From Selenomonadaceae bacterium (GTDB taxonomy: Bacteria; Bacillota; Negativicutes; Selenomonadales; Selenomonadaceae): 64,000 nt of DNA. This document shows, one piece after another, positions 10,649 through 19,978 of the stretch (positions within the stretch are counted from its first letter, which is position 1; every line of letters begins with the position of its first letter). The notes under the pieces were generated by a model, which made no database searches, was not told the origin of the DNA, and worked only from the letters and a program-made list of their open reading frames with translations. The stretch is taken from assembly GCA_017527075.1 (NCBI GenBank), contig JAFXQM010000005.1:62001-126000 (forward strand). The letters are read 5' to 3'. The translations under genes were made by a program, and so were the position numbers.

Positions 10649-11998
10649 ATGAGAGACGACGACTTCAAAACATATTACGAAGAGCAACGGGAACTTTTGC
10701 GCGAGGCGTTCGCCGAGATTGGTCAGAAGGCGGAGCTGCTCTTGACGGTCGGGCAACTGCTCATGGAGAACGGAGCCGACACTCCGCAAATCGTCCGCGA
10801 CATGAAACGAGTCGCCGCTTACATGGGCATCCCCGCCGAAAAATTTCATCTGCACATAATGTACACGACACTCATGCTCAACATAAGCGACGAGCACCAC
10901 TCGCACACGTCGTTCAGGAAATGTCCGAAGCACGCCGTGAACATGAAAATAATTTCTGCCGTCAGCCGTCTGACGTGGCGAGCCCTGCGCGACCATTACA
11001 CGCTTGACGAATTCAAGGGCGAACTCGAAGCCGTCGGCAAACGCCCGCGATATTCTCACATCGTTTCAGTCTGCGCGGCGGGTTCGGGTTGCGGAGCTTT
11101 TTGCACTTTGTTCGGTTGCGACTTCAACGCGGCGATTTACACGGCATGCGCGGCGATTATCGGCAAGATTGTTCAAATGCAATGCGCCGAGCGATTCGGA
11201 ATCAATCCGTATGTGTCGATGACGTTCGCGGCGTTCTCTGCGACGATTGTCGCTTACCTCACTCACCTGCTGCCCACGACGACGCCTTGGCACCCGCTCA
11301 TTGCCGCGGCACTCTTCCTCGTGCCCGGTGTCCCGATGATTAACGCGCTCAGCGACATCCTCAACACTTATCTGATAAGCGGCGCGGCAAGAATCATGCA
11401 CACGCTGGTTATCGTCGGCGCGATGACTTTCGGGCTGGTCTTCGCAATCGGCATGGCGGACTTCGATTCGTTCACGAACTTGGCAATGCTCCCCGACAGC
11501 AATTACGGCTTGTTCATGGTGGCGGCGGCAATCGGTGCGACGAGCTTTGCGATTTTCTTCAACCTTCCGCCCAGACTTTTGTTTGCGGCGGCGTGCGGCG
11601 GAGCGATTTGCGTTTGCACCAGAAATTTTTTTATCTTTGAACTGGGAATGAGTTCGGCGGTCGGAACTTTGGCGGGCGCGACTTTGGTCAGTGTCATCGC
11701 CATGGAAGCGGTTCACTGGTTGCACACGCCGTCGCTGGTGTTGGTCGTGCCGGCCGTCATTCCGCTCGTCCCCGGCGTTTTGATTTACAGATTTTTGTTC
11801 GCGGTCATCAACATCCGCCGAATCACTTTGGACGAACTTTTGTCGGCGATTCAATCGGGCGTCGACGCCTTGCTGATAATTTTGGCAATCGCAATCGGCG
11901 CGGCAGCTCCAAACATTTTCGCGAGTCGTTCGCTGACTCAAATGAGCAAAGAGAAGCAGGAAAAACTTTTGAACGAAATTTACGAGACGCGAGACTGA
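10649..11998 (+). CDS. threonine/serine exporter family protein (ThrE-like, fused halves)
   Basis: This 449-residue protein joins the two ThrE modules that some bacteria encode separately. Residues 20-260 form the N-terminal module, with VGQLLMENGADT near residue 33 and CGAFCTLFGCD near residue 150. Residues 290-430 form the second module of five hydrophobic helices with PAVIPLVPG. ThrE-type carriers export threonine and serine. TATAAT at 10622-10627 and GGGAGGG before the ATG mark the start region. The gene stands alone. Substrate identity is by family only. Confidence 0.8.
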   Translation: MRDDDFKTYYEEQRELLREAFAEIGQKAELLLTVGQLLMENGADTPQIVRDMKRVAAYMGIPAEKFHLHIMYTTLMLNISDEHHSHTSFRKCPKHAVNMKIISAVSRLTWRALRDHYTLDEFKGELEAVGKRPRYSHIVSVCAAGSGCGAFCTLFGCDFNAAIYTACAAIIGKIVQMQCAERFGINPYVSMTFAAFSATIVAYLTHLLPTTTPWHPLIAAALFLVPGVPMINALSDILNTYLISGAARIMHTLVIVGAMTFGLVFAIGMADFDSFTNLAMLPDSNYGLFMVAAAIGATSFAIFFNLPPRLLFAAACGGAICVCTRNFFIFELGMSSAVGTLAGATLVSVIAMEAVHWLHTPSLVLVVPAVIPLVPGVLIYRFLFAVINIRRITLDELLSAIQSGVDALLIILAIAIGAAAPNIFASRSLTQMSKEKQEKLLNEIYETRD

Positions 11999-12010
11999 AT
12001 GCTCCCAATA

Positions 12011-12058
12011 AAAAAATTTATCGGCGGTGATTTTTTTCTGCCGTCGATAAAAATTTTT
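12011..12058. terminator. bidirectional terminator between ThrE-like and SDR genes
   Basis: AAAAATTTATCG pairs with CGATAAAAATTTTT around a T-rich loop, between two convergent genes. A direct repeat of the left half (CGAAAAAATTTATCGGCGG followed by T) occurs again at 12089-12117. Confidence 0.6.
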
Positions 12059-12133
12059 GAGCCGCTGATGAAATCGCTCGTGCCGTCGAAAAAATTTATC
12101 GGCGGTGATTTTTTTTTATGTGACGAAAAATTT

Positions 12134-12967
12134 TCAGTGAGTGGCTTTGAGATATTGCAAGTCGCCGAAGTGATAAGAAGCAGTCGTGCCTCCGTCGATT
12201 AGGAAATCTGCGCCGCTGATGAATCTGCCGCGGCTGCTCATCAAAAATTCTGCCAGGTCACCGACTTCATCGGGCGTGCCGGCTCTGCCTGCGGGCGAAG
12301 CCGCCAACATTTTGCGATAACCTTCGCCGCGCGGACCTTTGAGCTCGTCGGCGGCCAGCGGCGTGATGATTATGCCGGGGCTGATTGAGTTAATCGTTGC
12401 GCCGCGTTTGCCCCACGGCGTCGCCTGACCCGCCACGCGCAATACGTTGCACCGCTTGGAATACTGATAAGCTTTGAGCGTGTCGGTTATCGCCTTGAGG
12501 AACGGCAAATTCAAAAGTTCTTCGGTCGGCGTCGTCGCCAGTTGAAAATTTTGTTCCTCCGTCAAAGCCGCGAGCCTGTGCCCGCTCTGAGAGGAAATGA
12601 CCACGCCCGAGCCGCCCGCCGAAATTATTTTCCCGAACTCCTCCAGCATGACCGCCGTGCCGTAAAGGTCGACGCGCAAAATTTTTTCGACGGGTGCCTG
12701 CGAGGGACTCACGCCCGCCGCGCATATGAAATTTTTCACCGCGCCGAAACTTTTTGCGTGTTCGACGAGTTTCAAAATCGATTCGCGCTCCGAGATGTCC
12801 ACGGCGACTGCCGATGCCTCGAAGCCCGCGCCCTCAAAAATTTTTGCCGCCGCCTGTGCCGCCTCCAATTTCAAATCGCCCAAGACGACGTGCTTGCCCG
12901 CGCCCACGCGCCGAGCGATTGCCTGACCGATTGAACCCGCGCCGACCAATACCACAACTTCTTTCAT
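12134..12967 (-). CDS. short-chain dehydrogenase/reductase (SDR) family oxidoreductase
   Basis: This 277-residue NAD(P)-dependent oxidoreductase has the Rossmann fold. The cofactor loop reads VGAGSIGQAIA near residue 8 instead of the usual TGxxxGxG, followed by a D at the end of the second strand (LGDLK). A catalytic Ser lies in VVISSQSGH, the YxxxK pair is YQYSK, and the ISPGIIITPL segment follows. The start is ATG 12967 with TTAAAGGAGG upstream; a TTG further out would place that ribosome site inside the gene. Substrate is unknown and no pathway genes are adjacent. Confidence 0.85.
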   Translation of the reverse strand: MKEVVVLVGAGSIGQAIARRVGAGKHVVLGDLKLEAAQAAAKIFEGAGFEASAVAVDISERESILKLVEHAKSFGAVKNFICAAGVSPSQAPVEKILRVDLYGTAVMLEEFGKIISAGGSGVVISSQSGHRLAALTEEQNFQLATTPTEELLNLPFLKAITDTLKAYQYSKRCNVLRVAGQATPWGKRGATINSISPGIIITPLAADELKGPRGEGYRKMLAASPAGRAGTPDEVGDLAEFLMSSRGRFISGADFLIDGGTTASYHFGDLQYLKATH

Positions 12968-13003
12968 GACGAAACCTCCTTTAATCAATTAGGAATTGAA
13001 AAT

Positions 13004-13035
13004 GATTTCCCTAACTCCTAACTCCTAACTCCTAT
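13004..13035. repeat. TAACTCC heptamer repeats
   Basis: About four head-to-tail copies of CTAACTC-type heptamers lie directly upstream of the SDR gene. They match those at 225-249, 40908-40925 and 41735-41757. Confidence 0.75.
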
Positions 13036-13042
13036 CACCATG

Positions 13043-13323
13043 TCAGCCTTCGTCAAAGAGCAGCTTGCCGAAATATTTTTTGAACCGCCCAAGCTCCATG
13101 CTTTGATATTGCTCGTAAAGTTTTTTGCAAATGCTATCCGTCGGATAATTGATTTGGTCTTTGCCGTCGGTCGCCGCCGTGAAAAATTTTTCAGCCGCTG
13201 TGAAAAAAATTTTTTGGTTGTCAAGCAGGAATTGGAGAAAAAAATATTGAACCACCACAGGGGGCTGAGGTGGTAGAGAAAACCTTCCGCCGCCCGCCGC
13301 ACACCCTCCCTTCCGGGAGCATG
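13043..13323. other. 280-bp gap with possible gene remnant and GC hairpins
   Basis: On the minus strand, 13243-13043 can be read as a protein-like tail ending YQSMELGRFKKYFGKLLFDEG without a plausible start or ribosome site, so it may be the end of a lost gene. At 13250-13275 ACCACC pairs with GGTGGT, and at 13303-13320 CTCCC pairs with GGGAG. No family is recognised. Confidence 0.3.
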
Positions 13324-14088
13324 TTAGTTGAACAGTTCGAGGATTTGTTTGCCGATTAAAATTACTGTCATGCCAATGAAGAGCGGACGGACGTATGCGG
13401 CACCTTTGGTGATTGCCATCTTCGCGCCGCAACTCGCGCCGACAATCATGCCGAGACCCATGGGGATTGCGTAAGAAAAATTGACGAGACCGAGCGCGCT
13501 GAAGATAATCGCGGCGGCAATATTGCTGGCGAAGTTCGCGGCACGAGCGTTGGCGGCGGCACCGAGGAAACCGTAACCCATCATCAGGTAAAGGAAGAGC
13601 ATGAAGGAGCCAGTGCCCGGACCGAAGAAGCCGTCGTAAAAGCCGAGCGCGAAAATTAGAACGACACCGAGCAAATAATTTTTGTGGGAGACGCGGACGG
13701 ATTTTTTATCCGCGCCCCAATTTTTTTTTGCCACGGAGTAAATGGCGATGACAATCAGCATGACGACGACGAGCGGGCGCAGGAAGTCGGGCGGAATTTC
13801 TCTGACGACGAAGACGCCGAGAACCGAACCGACGAACGACAGCGGAAACATCACGCGCATAATTTTTTTGTCGATTGTCCCCGAACGCAGATAAGTCAGG
13901 AAGCCCGCGCAGGCTCCCATGCACGAGACGATTTTGTTCGTGCCGAGGACGTTGAGCATGGGCAACCCCGCCCACATGAGGGTGGGGACGGAAATTAATC
14001 CGCCGCCGCCCACGACCGAATCGATGAACGCCGCGACGAATCCCATGCCCGCCATAATTGCCATAACCGTGAAGTCTAACGTTTCCAA
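13324..14088 (-). CDS. TauE/SafE-family membrane permease
   Basis: This 254-residue protein has about eight membrane helices and belongs to the TauE/SafE (formerly DUF81, YfcA-like) family, proposed to move sulfite, organosulfonates or other small anions. Family landmarks are the N-terminal FIDSVVGGGGLISVPTL and the mid-protein FYDGFFGPGTGSF, the two pseudo-repeat halves. Translation starts at a TTG (14088) preceded by GGAGGCAGGAG. It stands alone between the SDR gene and repeat copy 2, so no substrate is suggested by context. Confidence 0.88.
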   Translation of the reverse strand: METLDFTVMAIMAGMGFVAAFIDSVVGGGGLISVPTLMWAGLPMLNVLGTNKIVSCMGACAGFLTYLRSGTIDKKIMRVMFPLSFVGSVLGVFVVREIPPDFLRPLVVVMLIVIAIYSVAKKNWGADKKSVRVSHKNYLLGVVLIFALGFYDGFFGPGTGSFMLFLYLMMGYGFLGAAANARAANFASNIAAAIIFSALGLVNFSYAIPMGLGMIVGASCGAKMAITKGAAYVRPLFIGMTVILIGKQILELFN

Positions 14089-14136
14089 TTTCTGCTCCTG
14101 CCTCCTGTTGTTTGCGAAAATTTTGCTGTGAATTTA

Positions 14137-14401
14137 GAGGCCGTCATGGATGACGGCCTCGCCCGCGCTGAAGACGTGATGTCTTCTCAGCGGGCACTCA
14201 GAGCACGGGTTACCTCAACCTCCAAGCCACGAACGCAGAGCCGCCCCTGCGAGGTGTCTTTTCTCTTTGCAACTTTCTCTTTGGACAAGCAAAGAGAAAG
14301 TTGATTCAACGAACGAAAAAATTTTCTCAGCCCGACGAGCACGACACGCCCAAGCATTGAGGAAAAATTCTGCGTGCCCACTCTTGAAAAAGAGGGGACG
14401 A
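14137..14401 (-). repeat. dispersed structured repeat, copy 2
   Basis: A full copy in minus orientation lies between the Hsp70 stop and the TauE/SafE start. In element sense it holds the head CTCTT/AAGAG with GGGCACGCAGAA, the palindrome CAACTTTCTCTTTG/CAAAGAGAAAGTTG, the hairpin GAGAAGAC-ATCAC-GTCTTC within GCCCGC/GCGGGC arms, and the terminal GGCCGTCAT/ATGACGGCC. Compared with copies 3 and 5 the palindrome arms differ on both sides together. Confidence 0.85.
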
Positions 14402-14404
14402 TAC

Positions 14405-17329
14405 TCACGTTGCCCACTTCATGAGGAGCGATTCTTCCTCCTCCGCGCTGAGCTCGCCGCCTTGAATCATCTTCTGAGCAACGTCTTGAGCCTTGGCAAA
14501 GAGCTCGACAAAATTCTCGTCATAAATTTTATTCAGGTCGACGAAAAGTTTTTCCGCGTCGCTGAATGAACTCGGAGCCAAGTCGTTGGCAGTGCGTCGG
14601 TCGCAAACCATTCCGATTGCCAAAATGCAAACGCTTATCTCGACGTTGTTCAAGTTCCGCGAGCGAATCACTCTGCACAGGTCGGAGACGATTTGTTCGC
14701 GGCGAATGGAAGAGGGCGTGGGGCGTCCGTCAATCTTAAAGGCGACGCCGAGCGCGTGAGCCGAAATTTGAATCGCGGAGGTCGCTGAGCCCGCCAAAAC
14801 TTTGTCGCGGTCTTTTTTGAACTCGTAATAAATCCAATCGACTTCGGTCTTGGTGATGGCGTGCGTGTAAAGATTTGCCATGCGGAATTTTTCGTTGTTG
14901 TGGAGGTTGACGAGCAAGGCAATGTCCTCCTCGCTGCCACACATTGACAGCGTGTAAATCGATTGAATCTTCGTGTTCATCTTCAAGCCGCGACCGAGCC
15001 CGACGCCGGGGTTGTAAAGGTCTTCGTCGAGCTGATAAAGGCAAAGGCGCGCAAGGCGTCTTTTTTGTTGAGCGGTCCAGCCCGCGCCGATTTTCCTGGC
15101 GATAACGACGCAACGGAGCTTGAAAGATTCTTCGCGGGAATTTTTTACATCGTCGAACATCTGCAGGAGCGGCTCGGCGAATTCTCTGTGGTTGGAGGCG
15201 GAAAGAATCGTGTTGACGTTGAGCTTGAGCGTCGCGGAGTATCTGACGTTCTCTTCTTTGCTGCGGCGGCGGAAGGCGTCGTCGACATTTCGGCACAGCG
15301 AACGGATTGTATTGAGTTGCGCGCGCGGATTAACCTTCCCGCCGAACTTTGCGATGAGTTTTGTCTTCGGACCCTTCTCCACGCCCGTCGCGATAGAAAT
15401 TTCCGTCGTGCCGTGGTCCATCAGGTAAAGCCCGCGCTCGTCTTGGCAGGTGGCGGCGTCCATGCGGATGATTTTGTCCTCGTCCATGAAGATGCTGAAC
15501 GTGACGAACGTGTCGTTGTTCTTCATGCGGGAATATCTTTCGGGAAATTCGATATTTCCCTTGGCGATGATTCGGTAGGAGCCGTCATTTTCGCAGCGGG
15601 CAATCGGGACGCTGATAACATTTTTGCCGGGCGGAAGTCTGAAGCCCGTGAACCGTTCGGAGGTGTAAGGCAACTCTTTGCCGGCGGGAATAATTTCTTC
15701 GTAATTGCCGCCGAAGGTGACCAGGTAAAAACTTTCGTTGAGGATGTTGCTGCCGAAGACGACACCGATTGAGCGGTCGGCGGCGGTGATGTTTCTGTTG
15801 CTTGAAAAATTTCTGCGCGGGGAGGAGGTGAGGAATTCGGGCTGAGTGGTCTGGTGTTGATAAGAAGTGAGCGGCGGCTGAGGAAGTCGGACGGGAGTTT
15901 TATCGGGCACCTCGTTTCGCAAATCCTCGGCGAGTTCCTTATCGTATTTGTGCAGGAAGTAATGATAAACAGCCGCGCCGCGAGCAACAGCCTGGTCGGG
16001 GTCGAGCGCGACAATCGGGTCGAAGCCGAAAAATTTTTTCAGGCGATTGATGACCATGTAAAAGCGGGACATGCCGCCGTTCATAATCACCGCGTCGACG
16101 TGAACATTTTCCGCGCCGATTTTGTCCGAAGCCTTTTTGAGCACGTCGAGAATCGGCAGGATGATATTTTTTTGCTTGCCGAAATTTTCCGTGACGGCGG
16201 CGAGATTTTTGTAATCGTCGAAGTTCAAATCTTCGCCCATGAAGTCGCGCCAAATTTCTTCGAGCTGCGCGGCGGTGAAGCTGTCGCCGTAAGCGTAACC
16301 GGTCGTGCCGATGTTGCCGCCGACGGGGAAATCTTCCTCCTCGTCCCACCAGCCCGAGCTCTCTCCGCCGAACGCGTCACTTTTCTGCGCGCTGACTTCC
16401 AACTTCAAATTCTCCGCGTAATTTATCAGCTGACTCATGACGCCTCGTTCTTCGCTGCGGATTTTCTGAACGATGTCGGCGTGCGCGGCATATTGATTCA
16501 GATAATGTTGGAACATTACCTTGGCGAGACACAAATCAAAATCGTCGCCGCCCAAAAGTGTGTAACGGTTGGTCGCGATGTCCTGAACTTTTAAAATTTC
16601 GGGCGCGTCCTCCCGTCGGGAAATTTCGTGGAGAGTTATATCGAGTGTGCCGCCGCCCAAGTCGAAGACCATTACATTTTTCTTCGTGCTCAAATCCAAA
16701 ATCTGGTCGGCAATTTCTCCGTTGCGAACTTGATTGATGAAATCGTAAATGACGGCACGCGGCTCTGACAAAAGAATTTGTCGCGGTGAGCCGTCGCGCT
16801 TATAAATTTTTATTCCCGCCAGTTCCGCCGCCTTCAAGGTCGCCTGCCGCATGATGAAATCGAAATTCGCGGGTACGGTTATAACTGCGTCGTCTATCCT
16901 TTCCACGTGATAAATTTTCGCTGCGTTCCTGAGCATGTGCTCCAAAATTCTGGCGGAAACTTGCGCGGGAGTTTTGTCGGGGATATTCGACGACAGACCC
17001 TCGGCGTAAGCGTTTCCCATCTGACTTTTGATTGACTTGGCGACAAGATACGGGCGAAGCGGATAACGTCCTTTCGCGAAGTCGCCGACAATGGGCTGAT
17101 AATTTTTTTCGTCGTTGTAATAGACACAGCTCGGCAAGATAGGGCTTTTCTTGAGCGTGAACTTTGCGCCCGCCCCCGCGTTGTACATGTCGACGGCTCT
17201 GTCCAAGTCAACGACTTTGCTGACGATATTTCCGTTCGGGCGGATGTTCACCGTCGCCAAAACGGAATTGGTCGTACCCAAATCAATTCCGACGCACAAA
17301 TCGTTGTGCTCTTCTCCGTTGATTAACAT
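14405..17329 (-). CDS. divergent long Hsp70 family protein
   Basis: This 974-residue protein has a complete Hsp70 ATPase domain: phosphate-1 GIDLGTTNS (14-22), VTVPANF (150-156), phosphate-2 MVFDLGGGTLDI (220-231), the adenosine motif VIMNGGMS (about 414-421) and DPDQAVARGAA (443-453). Residues 320-350 hold an acidic, glycine-rich insert not seen in DnaK. After residue 480 comes a proline-rich linker, a beta-rich segment (about 520-680) in place of the normal substrate domain, then about 280 residues of helical sequence unlike the DnaK lid. It is about 335 residues longer than DnaK. Its ribosome site overlaps the end of the GrpE-like gene 15 nt upstream, so the two form an operon. Likely an ATP-driven chaperone of unknown client; not the housekeeping dnaK. 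Confidence 0.85.
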   Translation of the reverse strand: MLINGEEHNDLCVGIDLGTTNSVLATVNIRPNGNIVSKVVDLDRAVDMYNAGAGAKFTLKKSPILPSCVYYNDEKNYQPIVGDFAKGRYPLRPYLVAKSIKSQMGNAYAEGLSSNIPDKTPAQVSARILEHMLRNAAKIYHVERIDDAVITVPANFDFIMRQATLKAAELAGIKIYKRDGSPRQILLSEPRAVIYDFINQVRNGEIADQILDLSTKKNVMVFDLGGGTLDITLHEISRREDAPEILKVQDIATNRYTLLGGDDFDLCLAKVMFQHYLNQYAAHADIVQKIRSEERGVMSQLINYAENLKLEVSAQKSDAFGGESSGWWDEEEDFPVGGNIGTTGYAYGDSFTAAQLEEIWRDFMGEDLNFDDYKNLAAVTENFGKQKNIILPILDVLKKASDKIGAENVHVDAVIMNGGMSRFYMVINRLKKFFGFDPIVALDPDQAVARGAAVYHYFLHKYDKELAEDLRNEVPDKTPVRLPQPPLTSYQHQTTQPEFLTSSPRRNFSSNRNITAADRSIGVVFGSNILNESFYLVTFGGNYEEIIPAGKELPYTSERFTGFRLPPGKNVISVPIARCENDGSYRIIAKGNIEFPERYSRMKNNDTFVTFSIFMDEDKIIRMDAATCQDERGLYLMDHGTTEISIATGVEKGPKTKLIAKFGGKVNPRAQLNTIRSLCRNVDDAFRRRSKEENVRYSATLKLNVNTILSASNHREFAEPLLQMFDDVKNSREESFKLRCVVIARKIGAGWTAQQKRRLARLCLYQLDEDLYNPGVGLGRGLKMNTKIQSIYTLSMCGSEEDIALLVNLHNNEKFRMANLYTHAITKTEVDWIYYEFKKDRDKVLAGSATSAIQISAHALGVAFKIDGRPTPSSIRREQIVSDLCRVIRSRNLNNVEISVCILAIGMVCDRRTANDLAPSSFSDAEKLFVDLNKIYDENFVELFAKAQDVAQKMIQGGELSAEEEESLLMKWAT

Positions 17330-17344
17330 AAAAAAATCTCCTCC

Positions 17345-18412
17345 TTACTCCGTGACCTCTTTGAGTCGCGGGCGTGAAATTTGAACGTCTTTATCTTTGT
17401 AAATCCAGCCGGGCGAAAGAACTTTAACGCGCTTGCTTTCCTTGGTGTTGAGGAAGGGCGAACCCTCGTAATCGCAGCTCTCCACTTCGTCGAGGCGCAT
17501 ATTCTGAACCAAGCCCGGTTTCATAATCGGATTAATTTCGCTGTCACGGATGAATTGCGCGAGCCGCTCAATCAAAATGAACAGGCCGCCAATTTCGGGC
17601 GGGAGCGGAATATTTTTTTTGCGGAGCTGACGGACGCCGTTGCGCGCGTTCAAAACTTCGTCGAGAATGCAGCCGTACTTTTCAGAGTTGAGCCGCGAGA
17701 AAAACTCAACCAAATCATTTTGATGACTTTCTTTGATTCGCGCGTCGAATTCGTCCTGCAAATCTTTCAGCAACATATCCGAGCGGCTGAGCATGTTTTC
17801 GAGGAGTTCAATCTTATCTTGCTGCGAATCTTTTTTGTCGCCCTTGGAGCTTTTCGGGCGAATGCAAATGTTGCGGAGAAAATCGCTGGCGTCGTAAATG
17901 AAATGCTTCATGTAAACGTTGCCGAATTTTTCGATTGTCTCGGAGTCGTTGCCGCTGTCGAGTTCGGGGTGGCGCACGTAAAGCATGATGGCGGCGATTC
18001 GCTCCTGAATTTTGTAACGTTCGTCGTCGCGCGTCTGAATATTTTTGTTGCGCAGCGCGATGAACTCGTCGAAATATTTTTGGCTGTGAGTGTCGAGAGC
18101 CCGCGCAAAAGTTTCAATCGTGTCCGTCGCCCAATTGAGCAACTCGGCGCGCTTGGCCTGATGGCTGAGGCGATTGGCTTTGAGCAGGCGGATAACGTCC
18201 TCGTTGTCCATGTTGGTGCCGTATCGGGCATTCATCTCGGCGGCGCACTGCCTCGGTCCCAGCGTTTTGTCCTCGCAAAGGATTTTGATGATTCGGTTGT
18301 CCGTGACGTACTCGTCGTTGGCGTTGGCGGAAAGATTTTTGCTTTTGCGTTCGATTGACTTGTGAAGATTTTCGATGAGTCTTTTAACCAGCGGGTCGTT
18401 GATGTTAATCAT
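17345..18412 (-). CDS. GrpE-like partner protein of the divergent Hsp70
   Basis: This 355-residue protein has no clear overall match. Its C-terminal 160 residues look like GrpE: a long charged coiled coil (about 190-250), a four-helix-like part ending RDSEINPIMKPGLVQNM, then a short beta segment VLSPGWIYKDKDVQISRPRL that mirrors the GrpE ending (VLQxGYxxxDRVxRPAxV). The N-terminal half is helical with a possible DNA-binding-like stretch (LGPRQCAAEMNARYG). ATG 18412 is chosen because AAGGAGG lies upstream; the ATG codes MININDPL. It is the first gene of a two-gene operon with the long Hsp70, which suggests a dedicated nucleotide-exchange factor. The GrpE resemblance is my reading and not a search result. 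Confidence 0.6.
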   Translation of the reverse strand: MININDPLVKRLIENLHKSIERKSKNLSANANDEYVTDNRIIKILCEDKTLGPRQCAAEMNARYGTNMDNEDVIRLLKANRLSHQAKRAELLNWATDTIETFARALDTHSQKYFDEFIALRNKNIQTRDDERYKIQERIAAIMLYVRHPELDSGNDSETIEKFGNVYMKHFIYDASDFLRNICIRPKSSKGDKKDSQQDKIELLENMLSRSDMLLKDLQDEFDARIKESHQNDLVEFFSRLNSEKYGCILDEVLNARNGVRQLRKKNIPLPPEIGGLFILIERLAQFIRDSEINPIMKPGLVQNMRLDEVESCDYEGSPFLNTKESKRVKVLSPGWIYKDKDVQISRPRLKEVTE

Positions 18413-18447
18413 AAAAAATTTCCTCCTTATCAAAGTTCAAAGGGTTG

Positions 18448-18713
18448 TCGTCCCGTCTTTCTCAAGAGTGGACACGCAGAATCATTCCTCAATGCTTGGG
18501 CGCGTCGTGCTCATCGGGCTGATGAATTTCTTTTGAGTTGATGAACTTCCTTTCTTTGCTTGCCCAAAGAAAGGAAGCGAAAGAAAGGGCACCTCGCGGG
18601 GGCGTCGGTCGTTCGTGATTCGGAGTTTCAAGTTACCCGTGCCTGGTGTGCGCCGGATGACGCCATCACGGCGTCAGACGCGGCGCGGCGCGCGTCCATG
18701 CGCGCCTCTGATT
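18448..18713 (+). repeat. dispersed structured repeat, copy 3
   Basis: A full copy, plus orientation, opposite to the flanking minus-strand genes. Palindrome CTTCCTTTCTTTG/CAAAGAAAGGAAG; hairpin GATGACGCC-ATCAC-GGCGTCA; terminal hairpin GGCGCGC/GCGCGCC, where other copies have GGCCGTC/GACGGCC or GGCCGCCC/GGGCGGCC. Every stem change is matched on the other arm. Confidence 0.85.
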
Positions 18714-18723
18714 CGTCAGCGTG

Positions 18724-19830
18724 TCAAAGTTCAAAAGGTTCGCCCGTATTCGGGAAAATAAAACTCGTGCGCGAGTCGGGGTCGTTAATCAGCACTTGCT
18801 CCAGCGTTCGGGTCGAATGGAAGAGTTTGTCGGGCGGGCTGTGAACGACGACGCAAATTTTCGGATTGATTCGGCGAACAAATTCAACCGTCGAAAGAAA
18901 ATCGTCGTGCAGAGAGAAGTCGCCTTTCAAAATTTCAAAGTCGGAGTGGAGCGGCGGCGGGCGCGTCGTGAGGATGACGTGAGGCGCGCGCGGAAAAGTT
19001 CCCAGCGGATGATTTTGCTCGTTCATTATCGGGATGTGCACGTTCTCGAAGCGGTGGACGATTCTCATGACGCGCTCGTCGATAAAAATTTCGGCGCGCG
19101 GCAAAAATTTATTTATCAGCGAGATGAGCTCGACGCCCTTGCTGATTTGCGTGACTTGGCAGTAAACAATTTTGCGGCGGTGAAGTGCGCGGTCAATCTT
19201 GCGCAAAATCTTTCTCAAGGCGTCGTCGGTGTCGCCGAAGCGTCGGTAATGCGGGTGGCGCGCGTGCAGTCCGCAGAGAATTAAAATATCAATCTTCACG
19301 TCGGGCAGGAGAGCCGCGCCGACCAGTTGCGTCGGGAATGTCGAGTAATCGCCCGTGTACAAAATATTTTTCCCGCAGAAATTTATCAGCGTCATCATCG
19401 CGCCGGGGATGTGTCCCGCTTGATGAAAACTTATTCGCATTCGCGGCAGAGGAATTTTTTGCAGGAAGGCGACGGACGAAATATTTTTTTCAATCGCGGC
19501 GAATCGCTCCTCCAGCTGCGCGGACAAAATTTCTCGCGTCAAGTCGGTCATGTAAACGGCGGCGCGTTCGTTGAGCGATAAAAAATCCGGCAAGGCCGCA
19601 GAGTGGTCGAGATGCGCGTGCGATAAAAAAATGTGCGACACCTGATGAAAATCCTGAAGGTAAGGCGTCTGAAGCAGCGCGGAAAATTTTGGCGCGAATC
19701 TTATTCCGTGCGTCGAGCCGCAACCGCAGTCGAGCAAAAGATTATTTTCGCCGAGCTTGAGGAAGTAACAACTCGCTCCGACCTCTTGCGCTCCGCCAAG
19801 CGGCATGAAAATTATTTTCCCGCCCGTCAC
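18724..19830 (-). CDS. metallo-beta-lactamase-fold hydrolase
   Basis: This 368-residue protein opens FMPLGGAQEVGASCYFLKL and carries the zinc motif SHAHLDHSAALP near residue 70, then AGHIPGAMM with the next His and YTGDYS with the bridging Asp. This is the order found in beta-CASP type RNA nucleases and other MBL-fold hydrolases. The C-terminal half is divergent, so a nuclease role is not certain. The start is GTG 19830, preceded by GGAGG. Repeat copy 3 separates it from the GrpE-like/Hsp70 operon downstream. Confidence 0.75.
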   Translation of the reverse strand: MTGGKIIFMPLGGAQEVGASCYFLKLGENNLLLDCGCGSTHGIRFAPKFSALLQTPYLQDFHQVSHIFLSHAHLDHSAALPDFLSLNERAAVYMTDLTREILSAQLEERFAAIEKNISSVAFLQKIPLPRMRISFHQAGHIPGAMMTLINFCGKNILYTGDYSTFPTQLVGAALLPDVKIDILILCGLHARHPHYRRFGDTDDALRKILRKIDRALHRRKIVYCQVTQISKGVELISLINKFLPRAEIFIDERVMRIVHRFENVHIPIMNEQNHPLGTFPRAPHVILTTRPPPLHSDFEILKGDFSLHDDFLSTVEFVRRINPKICVVVHSPPDKLFHSTRTLEQVLINDPDSRTSFIFPNTGEPFEL

Positions 19831-19920
19831 TCAAAACACCTCCGCCTTAATGATAGCAAAAAAAGGATTAAGGGAAAAGGGAGAGACAAAAGATTTTTCA
19901 AAACACTTGACCCCTGTCCC

Positions 19921-19950
19921 TTGTCCCTTGTCCCTTTGCTGTGATATAAT
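19921..19950 (+). promoter_or_regulatory. tatAC promoter
   Basis: TTGTCC (19921-19926), 18 bp and TATAAT (19945-19950), 29 nt before tatA. The -35 box lies in a run of CCTTGTCC repeats, a simple tandem repeat also seen near 42845-42865. Confidence 0.55.
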
Positions 19951-19978
19951 CGCAGAAAATTTTTGGAGAGTGATTAAT

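Noticed and set aside
14137..14401. Insertion sequence remnant
   Set aside because: No transposase-like frame, no terminal inverted repeats around the whole element and no target duplication could be seen, so it is listed as a structured repeat of unknown type.
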